Notes: a model not told the origin generated them from the sequence alone. DNA of 51,248 bases from Flavobacteriaceae bacterium UBA3591 (GCA_002375695.1 DFMO01000005.1:1-51248), one strand, 5' to 3'; numbered from the stretch's first letter, positions 1 to 9,077 are shown. Program-made: numbers and translations.

Positions 1-42
1 ACTTTACCCTAAAACGATAAAAACGCTTAAGTGTTAATTATA

Positions 43-69
43 AAAAGCCCCGCAATATGCGGGGCTTTT
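43..69. terminator. Bidirectional Rho-independent terminator
   Basis: An 11-bp perfect stem (AAAAGCCCCGC / GCGGGGCTTTT) with a 5-nt loop has A/T runs on both sides, so it can act in either direction. It may end a gene lying left of the window and the minus-strand gene whose stop is at 318. Confidence 0.8.
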
Positions 70-317
70 ACTTATAATATCTTTTAATTTTTATCGTTGT
101 CTCAGTTAAAGACATTTCCTTCATATACAATCGAAATAGAATCTGTAAAGAATTATTTCTTTAGGAAAATAAACCTTTAGTTAATTACATAAATAAAGGA
201 TTGATTATTGCTTTTATGTGCACTTACAAATCAAAAATTGAAAGGGCAACTATTGATTTACCTAATAAAGAATATTTCAGCAAAGTGCTATTATGCCCAA
301 AAGCAATTTATTTCATC
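70..317. other. Intergenic stretch, no gene seen
   Basis: About 250 AT-rich bases lie between the hairpin at 43-69 and the stop codon at 318. I see no coding frame, RNA gene or repeat in it. Confidence 0.5.
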
Positions 318-1835
318 TTAAAAATTAAAGCCTAACGACAGGATAAAATTGCTGTAAACAGAATCTATCTTGGCAGTATTGGTTAAACCAATTGAGTATA
401 GTTGTTGGTTTCTTTGCTGCTCAGACCGCGAATATGCAATGTCGCCAGTAAAACTTCCGAAATTGTACCCGGCACCTAAAGAAAATCCAAATAACTCCCC
501 CATTATTTCGGTATTTTGATAAGGGCTTTCTTCATAATGAATACCACCTCGTAGACTTAACTCGTTCAATCTGTATTCCCCACCTAAGTTAATTTTTGAT
601 ACGCCTTTAAGTGTATTTTTAATAGTGTTGTTTAATTCTCTAAAGTAGCTGTCGTCGCTTGGACTGTATCTTGTAGCGCCCAAATCTTTATAAGAATAGT
701 CAAAACTAATAAGACCGTCTAACCCAAAAATATAAGCAGCACTCGCCGTAACCTTGGCAGGTGTTCGCAATGTGTAATCTTCATAAACATTAACAACGTT
801 AGGAACAACATATTCTGTCGTTGTTCGGCCTTCAAAAACACGACGACTCTCTAAATACTGAGTGGTTTCTTCTGAAATTTGAAACCAAGTTGGTGTGTCT
901 AAACTAAGTCCTAATCTTAAGTTATTAACCACTTTAGTAATAGCTCCAATTTGGGCCGAAACTCCCGCACCGTTTACAGAAAGGTTATTTTCAAAACCTA
1001 CTCTTGTAATTGTTGAACCCGCATTGTTGTTATTTTCTAAAAGATAGGAGCTTTGTCTAAATTGAATGGTATGCGTGTTTAAATTTATCCCAAAAAACCA
1101 ATCGTTTGTAACTTGCGCAGCCATATTAAGTGTGAATTTACTATTGTAGCCTTCAGATAAATAAGCGTATTGTTGCTTAAAACTACCGTCCCCAATATTA
1201 GAAATGTAGCTTGTATTTGAAGGATTGTTAGGATCTACAGCGTCAAACAAATAACCTTGGTAGCCTAAAAATGCATTTTGAGCCGCCGTGCCTTCGTTTT
1301 CACCCAAATACCTATACAAATCTGAAATTGACTCATTATTTTGTAATTGAAGCAAACTTAACGGTAAACCTTGAGCTTGCGCAATAAAAAATTCGCCAAT
1401 AGAGGTGTTTCCCGTACCAGCAATATATAATTCGTTGTCTAGATTTTTAGTAATGTCATAATTAAACCCAATAGTAAACTTTTTGTAAGCTGAATCTTCC
1501 TTGTAATTATTTATTACAAAAACACCACCCATTTGGTTTATGGCAGAGCTAACTGTACTACTGTTTTCGCTATTGCCGAAATAGTTGGCATTATTTTCAA
1601 CATCGAAAAGTGATGTAGAAAAAGTAAGTCCAGAATTTAAAAATACAGCACTACCGGCAGGGTTTTTAGCAGTTGCCGAAAAATCGCCCCCCAGTGCACC
1701 CATAGCTCCGCTTAGTGCAGTAAATCGTGCGGTACCAGTGTTTTCATCTAAACCAGCGCGCAAGGCATCGGTGGTGTTTTGTGCATTACTTAGGGTGAAA
1801 AGTAAACATGTTATAATGAATAAGGGAAATTTCAT
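318..1835 (-). CDS. OmpP1/FadL-like outer membrane transport protein
   Basis: The 505-residue protein has a Sec signal peptide (about residues 1-18, cut before Gln19). It then reads TARFTALSGAMGALGGDFSA and NPAGSAVF near residues 35-68, the usual start of flavobacterial members of the OmpP1/FadL/TodX family, where the N-terminal segment plugs the barrel. The rest alternates aromatic and polar residues as in a beta-barrel and ends in Phe (GFNF), the usual terminal residue for BAM insertion. The family imports hydrophobic compounds across the outer membrane. Some flavobacterial homologues are labelled hemin receptors without strong proof. The gene lies downstream of a divergent lipoprotein/proS pair. 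The substrate cannot be read from the sequence. Confidence 0.8.
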   Translation of the reverse strand: MKFPLFIITCLLFTLSNAQNTTDALRAGLDENTGTARFTALSGAMGALGGDFSATAKNPAGSAVFLNSGLTFSTSLFDVENNANYFGNSENSSTVSSAINQMGGVFVINNYKEDSAYKKFTIGFNYDITKNLDNELYIAGTGNTSIGEFFIAQAQGLPLSLLQLQNNESISDLYRYLGENEGTAAQNAFLGYQGYLFDAVDPNNPSNTSYISNIGDGSFKQQYAYLSEGYNSKFTLNMAAQVTNDWFFGINLNTHTIQFRQSSYLLENNNNAGSTITRVGFENNLSVNGAGVSAQIGAITKVVNNLRLGLSLDTPTWFQISEETTQYLESRRVFEGRTTTEYVVPNVVNVYEDYTLRTPAKVTASAAYIFGLDGLISFDYSYKDLGATRYSPSDDSYFRELNNTIKNTLKGVSKINLGGEYRLNELSLRGGIHYEESPYQNTEIMGELFGFSLGAGYNFGSFTGDIAYSRSEQQRNQQLYSIGLTNTAKIDSVYSNFILSLGFNF

Positions 1836-1866
1836 AAATAGTATTTTAAAAAAAAATGAATTAAAA

Positions 1867-1912
1867 ATGCCCAGAGAAACATTTCAATTTAGACGAAATG
1901 ATTATTGGGCAT
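1867..1912 (-). terminator. Two-tier hairpin, likely terminator
   Basis: The outer stem ATGCCCA (1867-1873) pairs with TGGGCAT (1906-1912), and an inner stem CATTTC (1880-1885) pairs with GAAATG (1895-1900). Read on the minus strand it is followed by a short T run, fitting termination of the lipoprotein gene that stops at 1954. Confidence 0.5.
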
Positions 1913-1953
1913 GTTCTTTTAAAATTTTAATGCAGCCAGTTTCAGTGGTAAAA

Positions 1954-2961
1954 TTAACCTCTTCCACCTCTTCCGCTTCTTCCACCGCTAGAGCGGGTAC
2001 TTCCGCTAGAGCGTACACGGCTTCCAGAACTTCTAATCGTGCTTGAACTTCTATTGGGTGAAGAATACGATTGGTTGCGGATAGAACTATTTCTAGTTCG
2101 TTGCGTTCTGTTAGAATTTCTTATTGTTGAATTAGAACGTGTGGTTCTAGTGTTTCTAATAGAGCTATTGTTGTTTGAACGCGATGTGCGTACATTGCTT
2201 CGTGTATTACGAGTAGTGTTTGCACGTACGTTATTTCGGTTAACTCTGCGGTCTAATTCAGATCGCGAATACGAACGACGCGTAGAAGTAGTATTGTTTC
2301 TACCTCGGGTACTCGTGCGGCTATAATCTGTATTGCGTCTTCCTCGATTATAAGCTACATTATTATAGTAATGAGAATTGTAGTAATTATAATAATGGTG
2401 GTGATGACCGTAATATCCATAATATGGGTATCCGTAACCGTATCCAAATGGATAATTCCATCCAAAACTTATACCCCAATACGGGTTGTAGTAACCGTAA
2501 TACGGGTTACCCCAATATCCGCCATACCAGTATGGTCTGTGGTAAAAGCCGTATCCGTATCCGCCATAATTGTAAATATTTACGGTAATATCTTCAGTAT
2601 TATTTCCCCAGGGGCCGTATCCTTCTTCATAATTATTGTTTTCGATAATTATATTTCCTTCGGGATCTAATCTTTCTGAAGTGGAATATGCTTCAATGTC
2701 GGTAAATATTGCACCTTCTTCTGGCAATTCAGAATACGATTCAGATTTACTTCTAAAATATTGCTGGTAATAATTGGCTTTATCGTAATTTGATTGGTTA
2801 TTCTCATAACCCTCTGCCATCGCAGCATTATTTGAATTTGAATAGATGCCATCATTATTATAACCACTGTTGTGAGTTCCACACGAAGTAAGCAACAAGG
2901 CTATAACCCCCATGATTGCTATCGGGATGAAACGTTTAAATTTTAATTTTTGGGTATACAT
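1954..2961 (-). CDS. Gly/Tyr-rich, Ser/Arg/Asn-rich lipoprotein of unknown function
   Basis: The 335-residue protein opens with a lipoprotein signal whose lipobox is LLTSC (Cys27). It has three compositional zones. An Asn/Ser/Tyr-rich zone covers about residues 28-125. A Gly/Tyr/Trp/His-rich zone, about 130-205, has many GYGY, YYGY and HHHH motifs. A tail of about 130 residues is rich in Arg, Ser, Asn and Thr and ends RSGRGGRG. No enzymatic domain is recognisable. The tail is strongly basic and probably disordered; the middle resembles structural or metal-binding low-complexity proteins. It is divergent from proS and lies upstream of the FadL-like gene on the same strand. I infer an envelope location from the lipobox only. 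Confidence 0.75.
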   Translation of the reverse strand: MYTQKLKFKRFIPIAIMGVIALLLTSCGTHNSGYNNDGIYSNSNNAAMAEGYENNQSNYDKANYYQQYFRSKSESYSELPEEGAIFTDIEAYSTSERLDPEGNIIIENNNYEEGYGPWGNNTEDITVNIYNYGGYGYGFYHRPYWYGGYWGNPYYGYYNPYWGISFGWNYPFGYGYGYPYYGYYGHHHHYYNYYNSHYYNNVAYNRGRRNTDYSRTSTRGRNNTTSTRRSYSRSELDRRVNRNNVRANTTRNTRSNVRTSRSNNNSSIRNTRTTRSNSTIRNSNRTQRTRNSSIRNQSYSSPNRSSSTIRSSGSRVRSSGSTRSSGGRSGRGGRG

Positions 2962-2977
2962 AACAATGGTATTTTAA

Positions 2978-3008
2978 TTGTTGGACATTATAAAAATAAG
3001 TAGTTTTG
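2978..3008 (+). promoter_or_regulatory. Bacteroidota-type promoter for proS
   Basis: TTG at 2978-2980 is followed after 20 bp by TAGTTTTG (3001-3008), matching the TAnnTTTG -7 element of Bacteroidota RpoD promoters. It lies 55 nt before the proS start. Confidence 0.6.
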
Positions 3009-3063
3009 CGGACAATAACTAATCATTTAACAAAGGCGCAACATTTGTGCCAAAAACTGGGTT

Positions 3064-4539
3064 ATGTCGAAGAATTTAACAACTAGAGATAAAGATTATT
3101 CTAAATGGTATAACGAATTGGTAGTCAAGGCAGACCTTGCCGAAAACTCCGGTGTTCGTGGGTGCATGGTAATAAAACCGTACGGTTTTGCAATATGGGA
3201 ACGTATGCAAGCCGAATTAGACCGAATGTTTAAAGAAACAGGTCATGAAAATGCATATTTTCCACTATTTATACCTAAGTCATATTTTAGTAAAGAAGCG
3301 AGTCATGTAGATGGTTTTGCCAAAGAATGTGCGGTTGTAACGCATTACCGATTAAAAAACTCTGAAGATGGCGATGGAATAATCGTAGATCCAGATGCAA
3401 AACTCGAAGAAGAATTAATTGTACGACCAACCTCTGAAACTATAATTTGGGACACTTACCGAAAGTGGGTTCAATCTTATCGCGATTTACCACTTTTAAT
3501 AAATCAATGGGCAAATGTTGTTCGTTGGGAAATGCGTACGCGTCTCTTTTTACGTACAGCCGAATTTTTATGGCAAGAAGGGCACACCGCGCACGCTACA
3601 AAAGAGGAAGCTATTGCAGAAGCCGAGCAAATGATGAATGTTTATGCAGATTTCTCTGAAAATTATTTAGCCATTCCTGTTGTAAAAGGAACCAAAACCG
3701 AAAGCGAGCGGTTTGCAGGAGCACTAGAAACTTATTGTATAGAAGCTTTAATGCAGGATGGAAAAGCACTACAAGCCGGTACTTCCCACTTTTTAGGCCA
3801 GAACTTTGCCAAGGCTTTTGACGTTAAGTTCGCAGCAAAAGACGGCAAATTAGATTTTGTTTGGGCAACCTCCTGGGGAGTTTCAACACGGTTAATGGGA
3901 GCTTTAATTATGACCCATAGCGACGATAAAGGATTGGTTTTGCCGCCAAATTTAGCACCTAACCAAGTAGTAATTGTTCCTATTTACCGTAAAGACGAAG
4001 AGTTTGAAGCGGTAAACAAGGTGGCTTTAGATTTAATAAAGAAATTAAGAGCGCAAGGCATACGTGTAAAGTACGACAATCGCGATACGCATAAACCAGG
4101 TTGGAAATTTAATGAATATGAATTAAAAGGAGTTCCTGTAAGAATTGCAATTGGCCCAAAAGATGTTGAAAAAGGAACTGTAGAGCTCGCGCGTCGCGAT
4201 ACTTTTGAAAAAGAATTTATCGATAATAAAAAAGTAGTAGACAAAGTTGTTGCGCTTATGAAAGAGATTCAAGAGGGGCTTTTTACAAGAGCTACAAATT
4301 ATAGAACCGAACATACAACGGAAGTTTCTACCTATGAAGAATTTAAATCTGTCTTAAATACTAAAGGTGGATTTGTATTAGCACATTGGGATGGCACATC
4401 AGAAACCGAAGAACGCATTAAAAATGAGACAAAAGCAACCATTAGGTGTATTCCTTTAGAGGGTGATAAAACTCCGGGAGCGTGCATTATTACTGGCAAA
4501 CCATCTGCGCAAAAAGTGATTTTTGCGAAGGCATATTAA
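3064..4539 (+). CDS. proS: Proline--tRNA ligase (eukaryote/archaeal-like type)
   Basis: The 491-residue class II aminoacyl-tRNA synthetase charges tRNA-Pro with proline using ATP. It starts with the type-3 ProRS signature RDKDYSKWYNELVVKADLAE. Motif 2 is around residues 153-176 (RWEMRTRLFLRTAEFLWQEG) and motif 3 begins near Trp271 (WGVSTRLMG). An anticodon-binding domain follows (about 300-400, with VPIYRKDEEF and YDNRDTHKPGWKFNEYE), then a C-terminal zinc-binding-like domain ending AKAY. It lacks the editing insertion of E. coli-type ProRS, as is usual in Bacteroidota. The start codon has a good promoter upstream, and the gene is followed by tRNA-Glu and rpsT. Confidence 0.97.
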   Translation: MSKNLTTRDKDYSKWYNELVVKADLAENSGVRGCMVIKPYGFAIWERMQAELDRMFKETGHENAYFPLFIPKSYFSKEASHVDGFAKECAVVTHYRLKNSEDGDGIIVDPDAKLEEELIVRPTSETIIWDTYRKWVQSYRDLPLLINQWANVVRWEMRTRLFLRTAEFLWQEGHTAHATKEEAIAEAEQMMNVYADFSENYLAIPVVKGTKTESERFAGALETYCIEALMQDGKALQAGTSHFLGQNFAKAFDVKFAAKDGKLDFVWATSWGVSTRLMGALIMTHSDDKGLVLPPNLAPNQVVIVPIYRKDEEFEAVNKVALDLIKKLRAQGIRVKYDNRDTHKPGWKFNEYELKGVPVRIAIGPKDVEKGTVELARRDTFEKEFIDNKKVVDKVVALMKEIQEGLFTRATNYRTEHTTEVSTYEEFKSVLNTKGGFVLAHWDGTSETEERIKNETKATIRCIPLEGDKTPGACIITGKPSAQKVIFAKAY

Positions 4540-4565
4540 TTTTTTTTAAAAAAATTGAAATAGGA

Positions 4566-4596
4566 TTTGCTTCATTCAAAAAATGTTGTATTTTTG
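4566..4596 (+). promoter_or_regulatory. Textbook Bacteroidota promoter for tRNA-Glu and probably rpsT
   Basis: TTTG (4566-4569), a 19-bp spacer and TATTTTTG (4589-4596) match the Bacteroidota consensus TTTG-N19-TAnnTTTG exactly. It lies about 45 bp before tRNA-Glu. No other promoter is evident before rpsT, so the two may be transcribed together. Confidence 0.8.
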
Positions 4597-4640
4597 CATC
4601 CGCATTTGAGAACAAACACAGTGATCAAATCGAAAATAAT

Positions 4641-4712
4641 GGTCCGTTCGTCTAGGGGTTAGGACGCCAGGTTTTCATCCTGGTAACAGGGGTTCGATTC
4701 CCCTACGGACTA
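4641..4712 (+). tRNA. tRNA-Glu (anticodon UUC)
   Basis: This is a 72-nt cloverleaf. The acceptor stem GGTCCGT pairs with ACGGACT (first pair G-U), and the discriminator base is A at 4712. The D arm contains AGGGGTTAGGAC, and the anticodon stem CCAGG/CCTGG encloses the loop TTTTCAT. The T arm is AGGGG-TTCGATT-CCCCT. The anticodon TTC is at 4674-4676. CCA is not encoded. Confidence 0.97.
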
Positions 4713-4738
4713 CAAAATTAGAATTTAACAAAACAAAG

Positions 4739-4990
4739 ATGGCAAATCACAAGTCAGCATTAAAAAGAATTAGAAGCAACGAGGCAAAGCGCTTGCGCAA
4801 CCGTTACCAGCATAAAACGGCTCGTAATGCTATGAAGAGATTTCAGGAGCTTACAGACAAAAAAGAGGCTGAAGCGATGTTTCCAAATGTTGTTTCAATG
4901 ATTGACAAATTGGCTAAAAAGAATATTATTCATTCTAATAAAGCTTCCAATTTAAAATCGAATATGGCTAAGCACGTAGCCGCGCTGTAA
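4739..4990 (+). CDS. rpsT: 30S ribosomal protein S20
   Basis: This 83-residue basic helical protein begins ANHKSALKRIRSNEAKRLRN, the S20 signature. S20 binds 16S rRNA early in small-subunit assembly. It starts 26 nt after tRNA-Glu and is followed by a strong terminator, so tRNA-Glu and rpsT probably form one transcription unit. Length and sequence are normal for the family. Confidence 0.97.
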   Translation: MANHKSALKRIRSNEAKRLRNRYQHKTARNAMKRFQELTDKKEAEAMFPNVVSMIDKLAKKNIIHSNKASNLKSNMAKHVAAL

Positions 4991-5010
4991 TTCTTTTTAA
5001 ACACAAATTT

Positions 5011-5044
5011 AAAAAGCCCTTTCAGGATTCTGAAAGGGCTTTTT
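5011..5044. terminator. Strong terminator between rpsT and coaD
   Basis: A perfect 15-bp stem (AAAAAGCCCTTTCAG / CTGAAAGGGCTTTTT) with loop GATT has A/T runs on both sides. It can serve the convergent genes rpsT (plus) and coaD (minus). Confidence 0.9.
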
Positions 5045-5068
5045 GTTATTGAATTATATTAAGGTTTT

Positions 5069-5521
5069 TTATTTTTTAACTGCTTTGGGTACCAAATCTA
5101 AATATGGGCCATTATTGCGCATTACATCGCGTACAATTGTGGAAGAAATATTTGAAACTTCGGGCGAAGCAATTAAAAATAAGGTTTCCACTTTTGCCAT
5201 TTTATAATTGGTTTGGGCGATAGGCTGTTCGTAATTTAAGTCTGTGGTATTCCGTAAACCGCGAACAATAAATTGAGCATTTTCCGAAATACAATAATGC
5301 GCAGTTAGCCCGTTATAACTTTGCACTTTAATTTTTTTTTCGCCTTTGAACGTTTGTTGAATAAATGCCATACGTTCGTTTAAAGAAAACATCGTTTTTT
5401 TATCGGCATTTATTCCTATTGCAATAATAATTTCATCAAAAAGAGGTAGTGCACGTTTAATAATATCAACGTGTCCAAGGGTGATTGGATCGAAAGTTCC
5501 GGGAAAAACTGCGCGTTTCAT
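5069..5521 (-). CDS. coaD: Pantetheine-phosphate adenylyltransferase (phosphopantetheine adenylyltransferase)
   Basis: The 150-residue nucleotidyltransferase transfers AMP from ATP to 4'-phosphopantetheine, the fourth step of CoA synthesis. It shows FPGTFDPITLGH near the N terminus, where T14-x-G16-H17 is the (H/T)xGH nucleotidyl-transfer motif. The family motif near residues 120-130 is ISSTIVR. It is slightly shorter than the usual 155-165 residues but looks complete. It is the last gene of a minus-strand run surE - small membrane protein - coaD and ends at a shared terminator. Confidence 0.95.
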   Translation of the reverse strand: MKRAVFPGTFDPITLGHVDIIKRALPLFDEIIIAIGINADKKTMFSLNERMAFIQQTFKGEKKIKVQSYNGLTAHYCISENAQFIVRGLRNTTDLNYEQPIAQTNYKMAKVETLFLIASPEVSNISSTIVRDVMRNNGPYLDLVPKAVKK

Positions 5522-5597
5522 TTACAATTGCTTTTTATGGGATATTAAATTGACTTAAAAAACGAGTTTACAAGTTAAGATTTATTCTTCTTTCTTT

Positions 5598-5885
5598 TTA
5601 CACAAATTTAAAAAGCAAAATTATAAGTGCGGCAAGTACAGTAGATAGTACCACGCCTCGAGCTCTATAAAATTGATTCTTTTTTAATAAAAGAAAAAAC
5701 ACAACTAAATTTAAAATTGCGCCTAACGCTATTAAACTTCCAATTAAATCGTGCTCTATTGCATCTTTTAAAGTAGTTTCTAAACTGTGTTTTGAAAAGA
5801 AAAATATATATAAATAGGTGCCGGTAATATTTGCCAATAACCCTATGGCAAAGCCTATTAAAATTTGTTTTATATGCGCTTTCAT
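5598..5885 (-). CDS. Small three-helix membrane protein, unknown function
   Basis: The 95-residue hydrophobic protein has three predicted membrane spans (about residues 7-29, 47-68 and 77-94) joined by short charged loops such as SLETTLKDAIEHD. No family with a known function is recognised. It sits 13 nt downstream of surE and upstream of coaD on the same strand, suggesting one operon. A role in the inner membrane is all that can be inferred. Confidence 0.75.
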   Translation of the reverse strand: MKAHIKQILIGFAIGLLANITGTYLYIFFFSKHSLETTLKDAIEHDLIGSLIALGAILNLVVFFLLLKKNQFYRARGVVLSTVLAALIILLFKFV

Positions 5886-5898
5886 AACGGTTGCTTAA

Positions 5899-6675
5899 TT
5901 ACAAATCCCAAGTGTTTAATTCATTTATAGCGTGATGGGCTGTAAGGTCAAACTGTACGGGAACAACCGAAACATAGCCATTTTGTAACGCCCATTCATC
6001 GGTGTCTTCACCTTTATCAGTGTTTACAAATTCGCCCGATAGCCAGTAGTAGTCACGACCCAACGGATTGGTTCTTTTGTCAAATTTTTCTTCCCAATGT
6101 GCATTGGCTTGGCGGCAAACTTTCATGCCCTTGATTTCTGACGCCTTTAGCTTCGGAATATTCACATTTAAAACAACACCTTTTGGAAGGCCGTTTTTTA
6201 ATGTTTCTTCGGCAATAGCCTTTACAAACTTTTTTGAAGGCTCAAAATCTGCGTCTAAAGAATAGTCTAAAAGCGAAAAACCTATAGAAGGTATGCCTTG
6301 CGTTCCCGCTTCTACAGCAGCACTCATAGTTCCGCTGTAAATTACATTTATAGATGAATTGCTACCGTGATTAATTCCGCTTACACATAAATCTGGTTTG
6401 CGTTTTAATATTTCGTTTACAGCAAATTTTACGCAATCTACTGGCGTTCCGCTACAACTATATTCTTTATGGATCACATCCTTTTGTAATTTTATACTAT
6501 TGCAGTACAAAGTGTCGTTAATAGTTATAGCATGTCCCATTCCACTTTGCGGCGCATCGGGTGCTACCACCAAAACATCGCCAAGGGTATTCATTACTTC
6601 AATTAAGTTGCGAATGCCTGGAGCGTTTATACCATCGTCATTAGTAACCAAAATAAGTGGTCTGTCGTAATTCAT
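5899..6675 (-). CDS. surE: 5'/3'-nucleotidase SurE
   Basis: The 258-residue metal-dependent phosphatase begins LILVTNDDGINAPGI; Asp13 and Asp14 are the metal ligands of the SurE fold. It also has PQSGMGHAIT and SGINHGSN (further metal/substrate residues) and GTMSAAVEAG, all family hallmarks. SurE dephosphorylates nucleoside 5'- and 3'-monophosphates and is tied to stress survival. Length is typical. On the minus strand TATTTTTG (complement of 6696-6703) lies about 20 nt upstream and may be the promoter, though its upstream TTTG is only 16 bp away. Confidence 0.96.
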   Translation of the reverse strand: MNYDRPLILVTNDDGINAPGIRNLIEVMNTLGDVLVVAPDAPQSGMGHAITINDTLYCNSIKLQKDVIHKEYSCSGTPVDCVKFAVNEILKRKPDLCVSGINHGSNSSINVIYSGTMSAAVEAGTQGIPSIGFSLLDYSLDADFEPSKKFVKAIAEETLKNGLPKGVVLNVNIPKLKASEIKGMKVCRQANAHWEEKFDKRTNPLGRDYYWLSGEFVNTDKGEDTDEWALQNGYVSVVPVQFDLTAHHAINELNTWDL

Positions 6676-6851
6676 GTTTTATAATTTTAAAGGTGCAAAA
6701 ATACGAGTATTCCTGCTCTCAAAATAATGTAATACAATAGAAAGTCGAATTCTAAAAGATAAAAATACTGTTTAACAAAATATTAGTACCGGTTTGCTTT
6801 CATGGCACGGTTTTTTATATAATTTAGGCATTTATAAATAATACCAATACT

Positions 6852-9017
6852 ATGCGAATAATGAAGAAAAATTTTAAAGTTCTATTTTTAGCGGTTTTCG
6901 TTTCTGTAGCTTCTTGTAGTTTTACTACAAAAGAATTTAACGATAATAATAAAGATAAGCTTTTAATAGATTTAGTTACATATGTTCTTCAAAAAGGGCA
7001 TTACGATCCCAAAGAGATAAATGATGAATTTTCTATTGGTGTTTATAATGAATTTCTAAAAGGATTAGACCCGTTAAAACGATATTTCTTGGCTTCAGAT
7101 ATTGAAGAGTTTAGTAAATATAAAACCGAAATTGACGATCAAATTAAAAATAAAGATTTAACCTTTTTTGATGTTGTTTACGAGCGATTTCAAAAACGAA
7201 TGGAAGATGTAAAACGTATCTACCCCGAAGTTTTAGACAAACCTTTCGATTTTAATAAAAATGAAATTATTAATGTAGATTACGATGAGTTGGCATACGC
7301 TAAGTCTGAATTAGAGTTAAAAGCACGCTGGAAGCAACAGCTAAAATTTACTACTCTTTCTAGCTATTACGATTTGGTTGAAGACCAGAAAAATAAAGAA
7401 ATAAATAAGGATGCAGCCAATGAAGATAATACTGCCGATGATTTTGAGCCTAAATCTAAGGAAGCTTTAGAAGCCAAAGCACGTGAGACAGCTAAAAATT
7501 CGCTCGATGAATATTTCGATTTTACCAAAGATTTAGAGCGCGCAGATTATTTTGCAATTTTCTTAAATACGGTTGTTGAACAGTTTGATCCACATACAAA
7601 TTATTTTGCACCGCCAGATAAAGATAGATTCGATTTAAGAATGTCTGGGAAACTCGAAGGTATAGGAGCCCGACTTCAAAAAAAGAATGATTATATCACT
7701 GTAATAGAAATTATAAGTGGTGGGCCAGCCTGGCGCAGTGAAAAAATTGAAGTGGGTGACGCTATTCTTAAAGTGCGACAAGAAGGTGAAGAAGATGCCG
7801 TGAGTATTGTAGGAATGCGAATAGATGATGCGGTTAAACTAATAAAAGGACCCAAGGGTACTAAAGTTATTTTAACAGTAAAAAATGTTGATGGAACTAT
7901 TTCAGATAAAGAAATTACTCGCGATGTAGTAGAACTTGAAGAAACCTACGCAAAGTCGTCCCTAATTGAAAAAGACGACCGTAAGTTTGGGTTAATTAAC
8001 CTACCTCAGTTTTACTTCGATATGGAAAACTACAAAGAGCGAAATGCAGCCACCGATGTAAAAAAGGAAATTTTAAGATTAAAAGAAGAAGGGATGAAAG
8101 GATTAATCTTAGATCTTCGCGATAATGGAGGAGGATCTTTGCGTACAGCGGTTGATATTGCTGGTCTTTTTATAAAAGAAGGCCCTGTAGTGCAGGTTGC
8201 TTCAAACGGTAAAAAGGAAGTGTTGGAAGATGAAGATAGCAGTATTGTTTGGGACGGACCGTTGGTAATATTGGTAAATGAGCTGTCGGCATCGGCCTCC
8301 GAAATTTTAGCAGCTGCAATGCAAGACTACAAACGAGCTATCGTTTTAGGTAGTAAACAAACCTACGGAAAAGGTACAGTTCAAAATGTAATTGATTTAA
8401 ATAGATGGTTGCGCAAAAATGATTTAGGCGATATGGGTGCACTAAAAATTACGTCGCAAAAATTTTACCGTGTAAATGGTGGGTCTACCCAGCTAGAAGG
8501 TGTAAAAAGTGATGTTATTATGCCAGACCGTTATAGCTATATCGATATAGGCGAAAGAGATTACTCAAACCCATTGCCGTATGATAAAATTGATGCTGCT
8601 AAATACGATATTTGGGAAGGTTATATAGGTTTTGATGAAGCTATAAAAAACAGTCAAGAACGAATGGCTAAAAATGAGCATTTAAAACTGATAGACGATA
8701 ACGCAAAATGGATTCGCGATAGAAGAGAAGAGAAACGCGTTAATTTAAATTTTGACGAATACAGTGCCGAAATTGAACGACGTAAAACCGAAACTAAAAG
8801 ATTTGACGCTATAGGTGAATACGATAATAAACTTACTTTTAAGTCGCTACCGTATGAAATTGCCTTGATGAAACAAGATACCACACTTTCAGAGAAACGT
8901 AAAAGATGGCATAAAAACCTTAGTAAAGACATCTATGTAGAAGAGGCCGTTCACGTATTGGAAGATTTAAAATTAAACAATATTAAGGCAGGAAAAGTTG
9001 CCGATATTAAAAACTAA
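6852..9017 (+). CDS. Carboxy-terminal processing (tail-specific) protease, S41A family lipoprotein
   Basis: The 721-residue protein resembles E. coli Prc/Tsp. It has a lipobox-like signal (VSVASC, Cys22), a long N-terminal helical domain, a PDZ domain around residues 250-350 (GIGARLQKKNDYITVIEI, GGPAWRSEKIEVGDAI), then the S41 protease core and a C-terminal DUF3340-like helical region. Aligned to Prc, the catalytic Ser is Ser481 in ELSASASEI, the Lys is Lys507 in YGKGTVQ, and Asp492 matches the third conserved residue. Such enzymes trim or degrade periplasmic proteins from the C terminus. A second in-frame ATG at 6861 (MKKNFK) may be the true start; it would still leave a normal lipoprotein signal. 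Confidence 0.95.
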   Translation: MRIMKKNFKVLFLAVFVSVASCSFTTKEFNDNNKDKLLIDLVTYVLQKGHYDPKEINDEFSIGVYNEFLKGLDPLKRYFLASDIEEFSKYKTEIDDQIKNKDLTFFDVVYERFQKRMEDVKRIYPEVLDKPFDFNKNEIINVDYDELAYAKSELELKARWKQQLKFTTLSSYYDLVEDQKNKEINKDAANEDNTADDFEPKSKEALEAKARETAKNSLDEYFDFTKDLERADYFAIFLNTVVEQFDPHTNYFAPPDKDRFDLRMSGKLEGIGARLQKKNDYITVIEIISGGPAWRSEKIEVGDAILKVRQEGEEDAVSIVGMRIDDAVKLIKGPKGTKVILTVKNVDGTISDKEITRDVVELEETYAKSSLIEKDDRKFGLINLPQFYFDMENYKERNAATDVKKEILRLKEEGMKGLILDLRDNGGGSLRTAVDIAGLFIKEGPVVQVASNGKKEVLEDEDSSIVWDGPLVILVNELSASASEILAAAMQDYKRAIVLGSKQTYGKGTVQNVIDLNRWLRKNDLGDMGALKITSQKFYRVNGGSTQLEGVKSDVIMPDRYSYIDIGERDYSNPLPYDKIDAAKYDIWEGYIGFDEAIKNSQERMAKNEHLKLIDDNAKWIRDRREEKRVNLNFDEYSAEIERRKTETKRFDAIGEYDNKLTFKSLPYEIALMKQDTTLSEKRKRWHKNLSKDIYVEEAVHVLEDLKLNNIKAGKVADIKN

Positions 9018-9077
9018 ATAGTAAAATGCTTACTAGTGTTTTTAAGGAAACACACTAAATTTTACTAAATTTGAAGT

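Noticed and set aside
2039..2326. Plus-strand frame rich in Leu, Arg and Val
   Set aside because: It is the antisense of the Arg/Ser-rich tail of the lipoprotein at 1954-2961; the biased composition comes from that repeat-like coding sequence.
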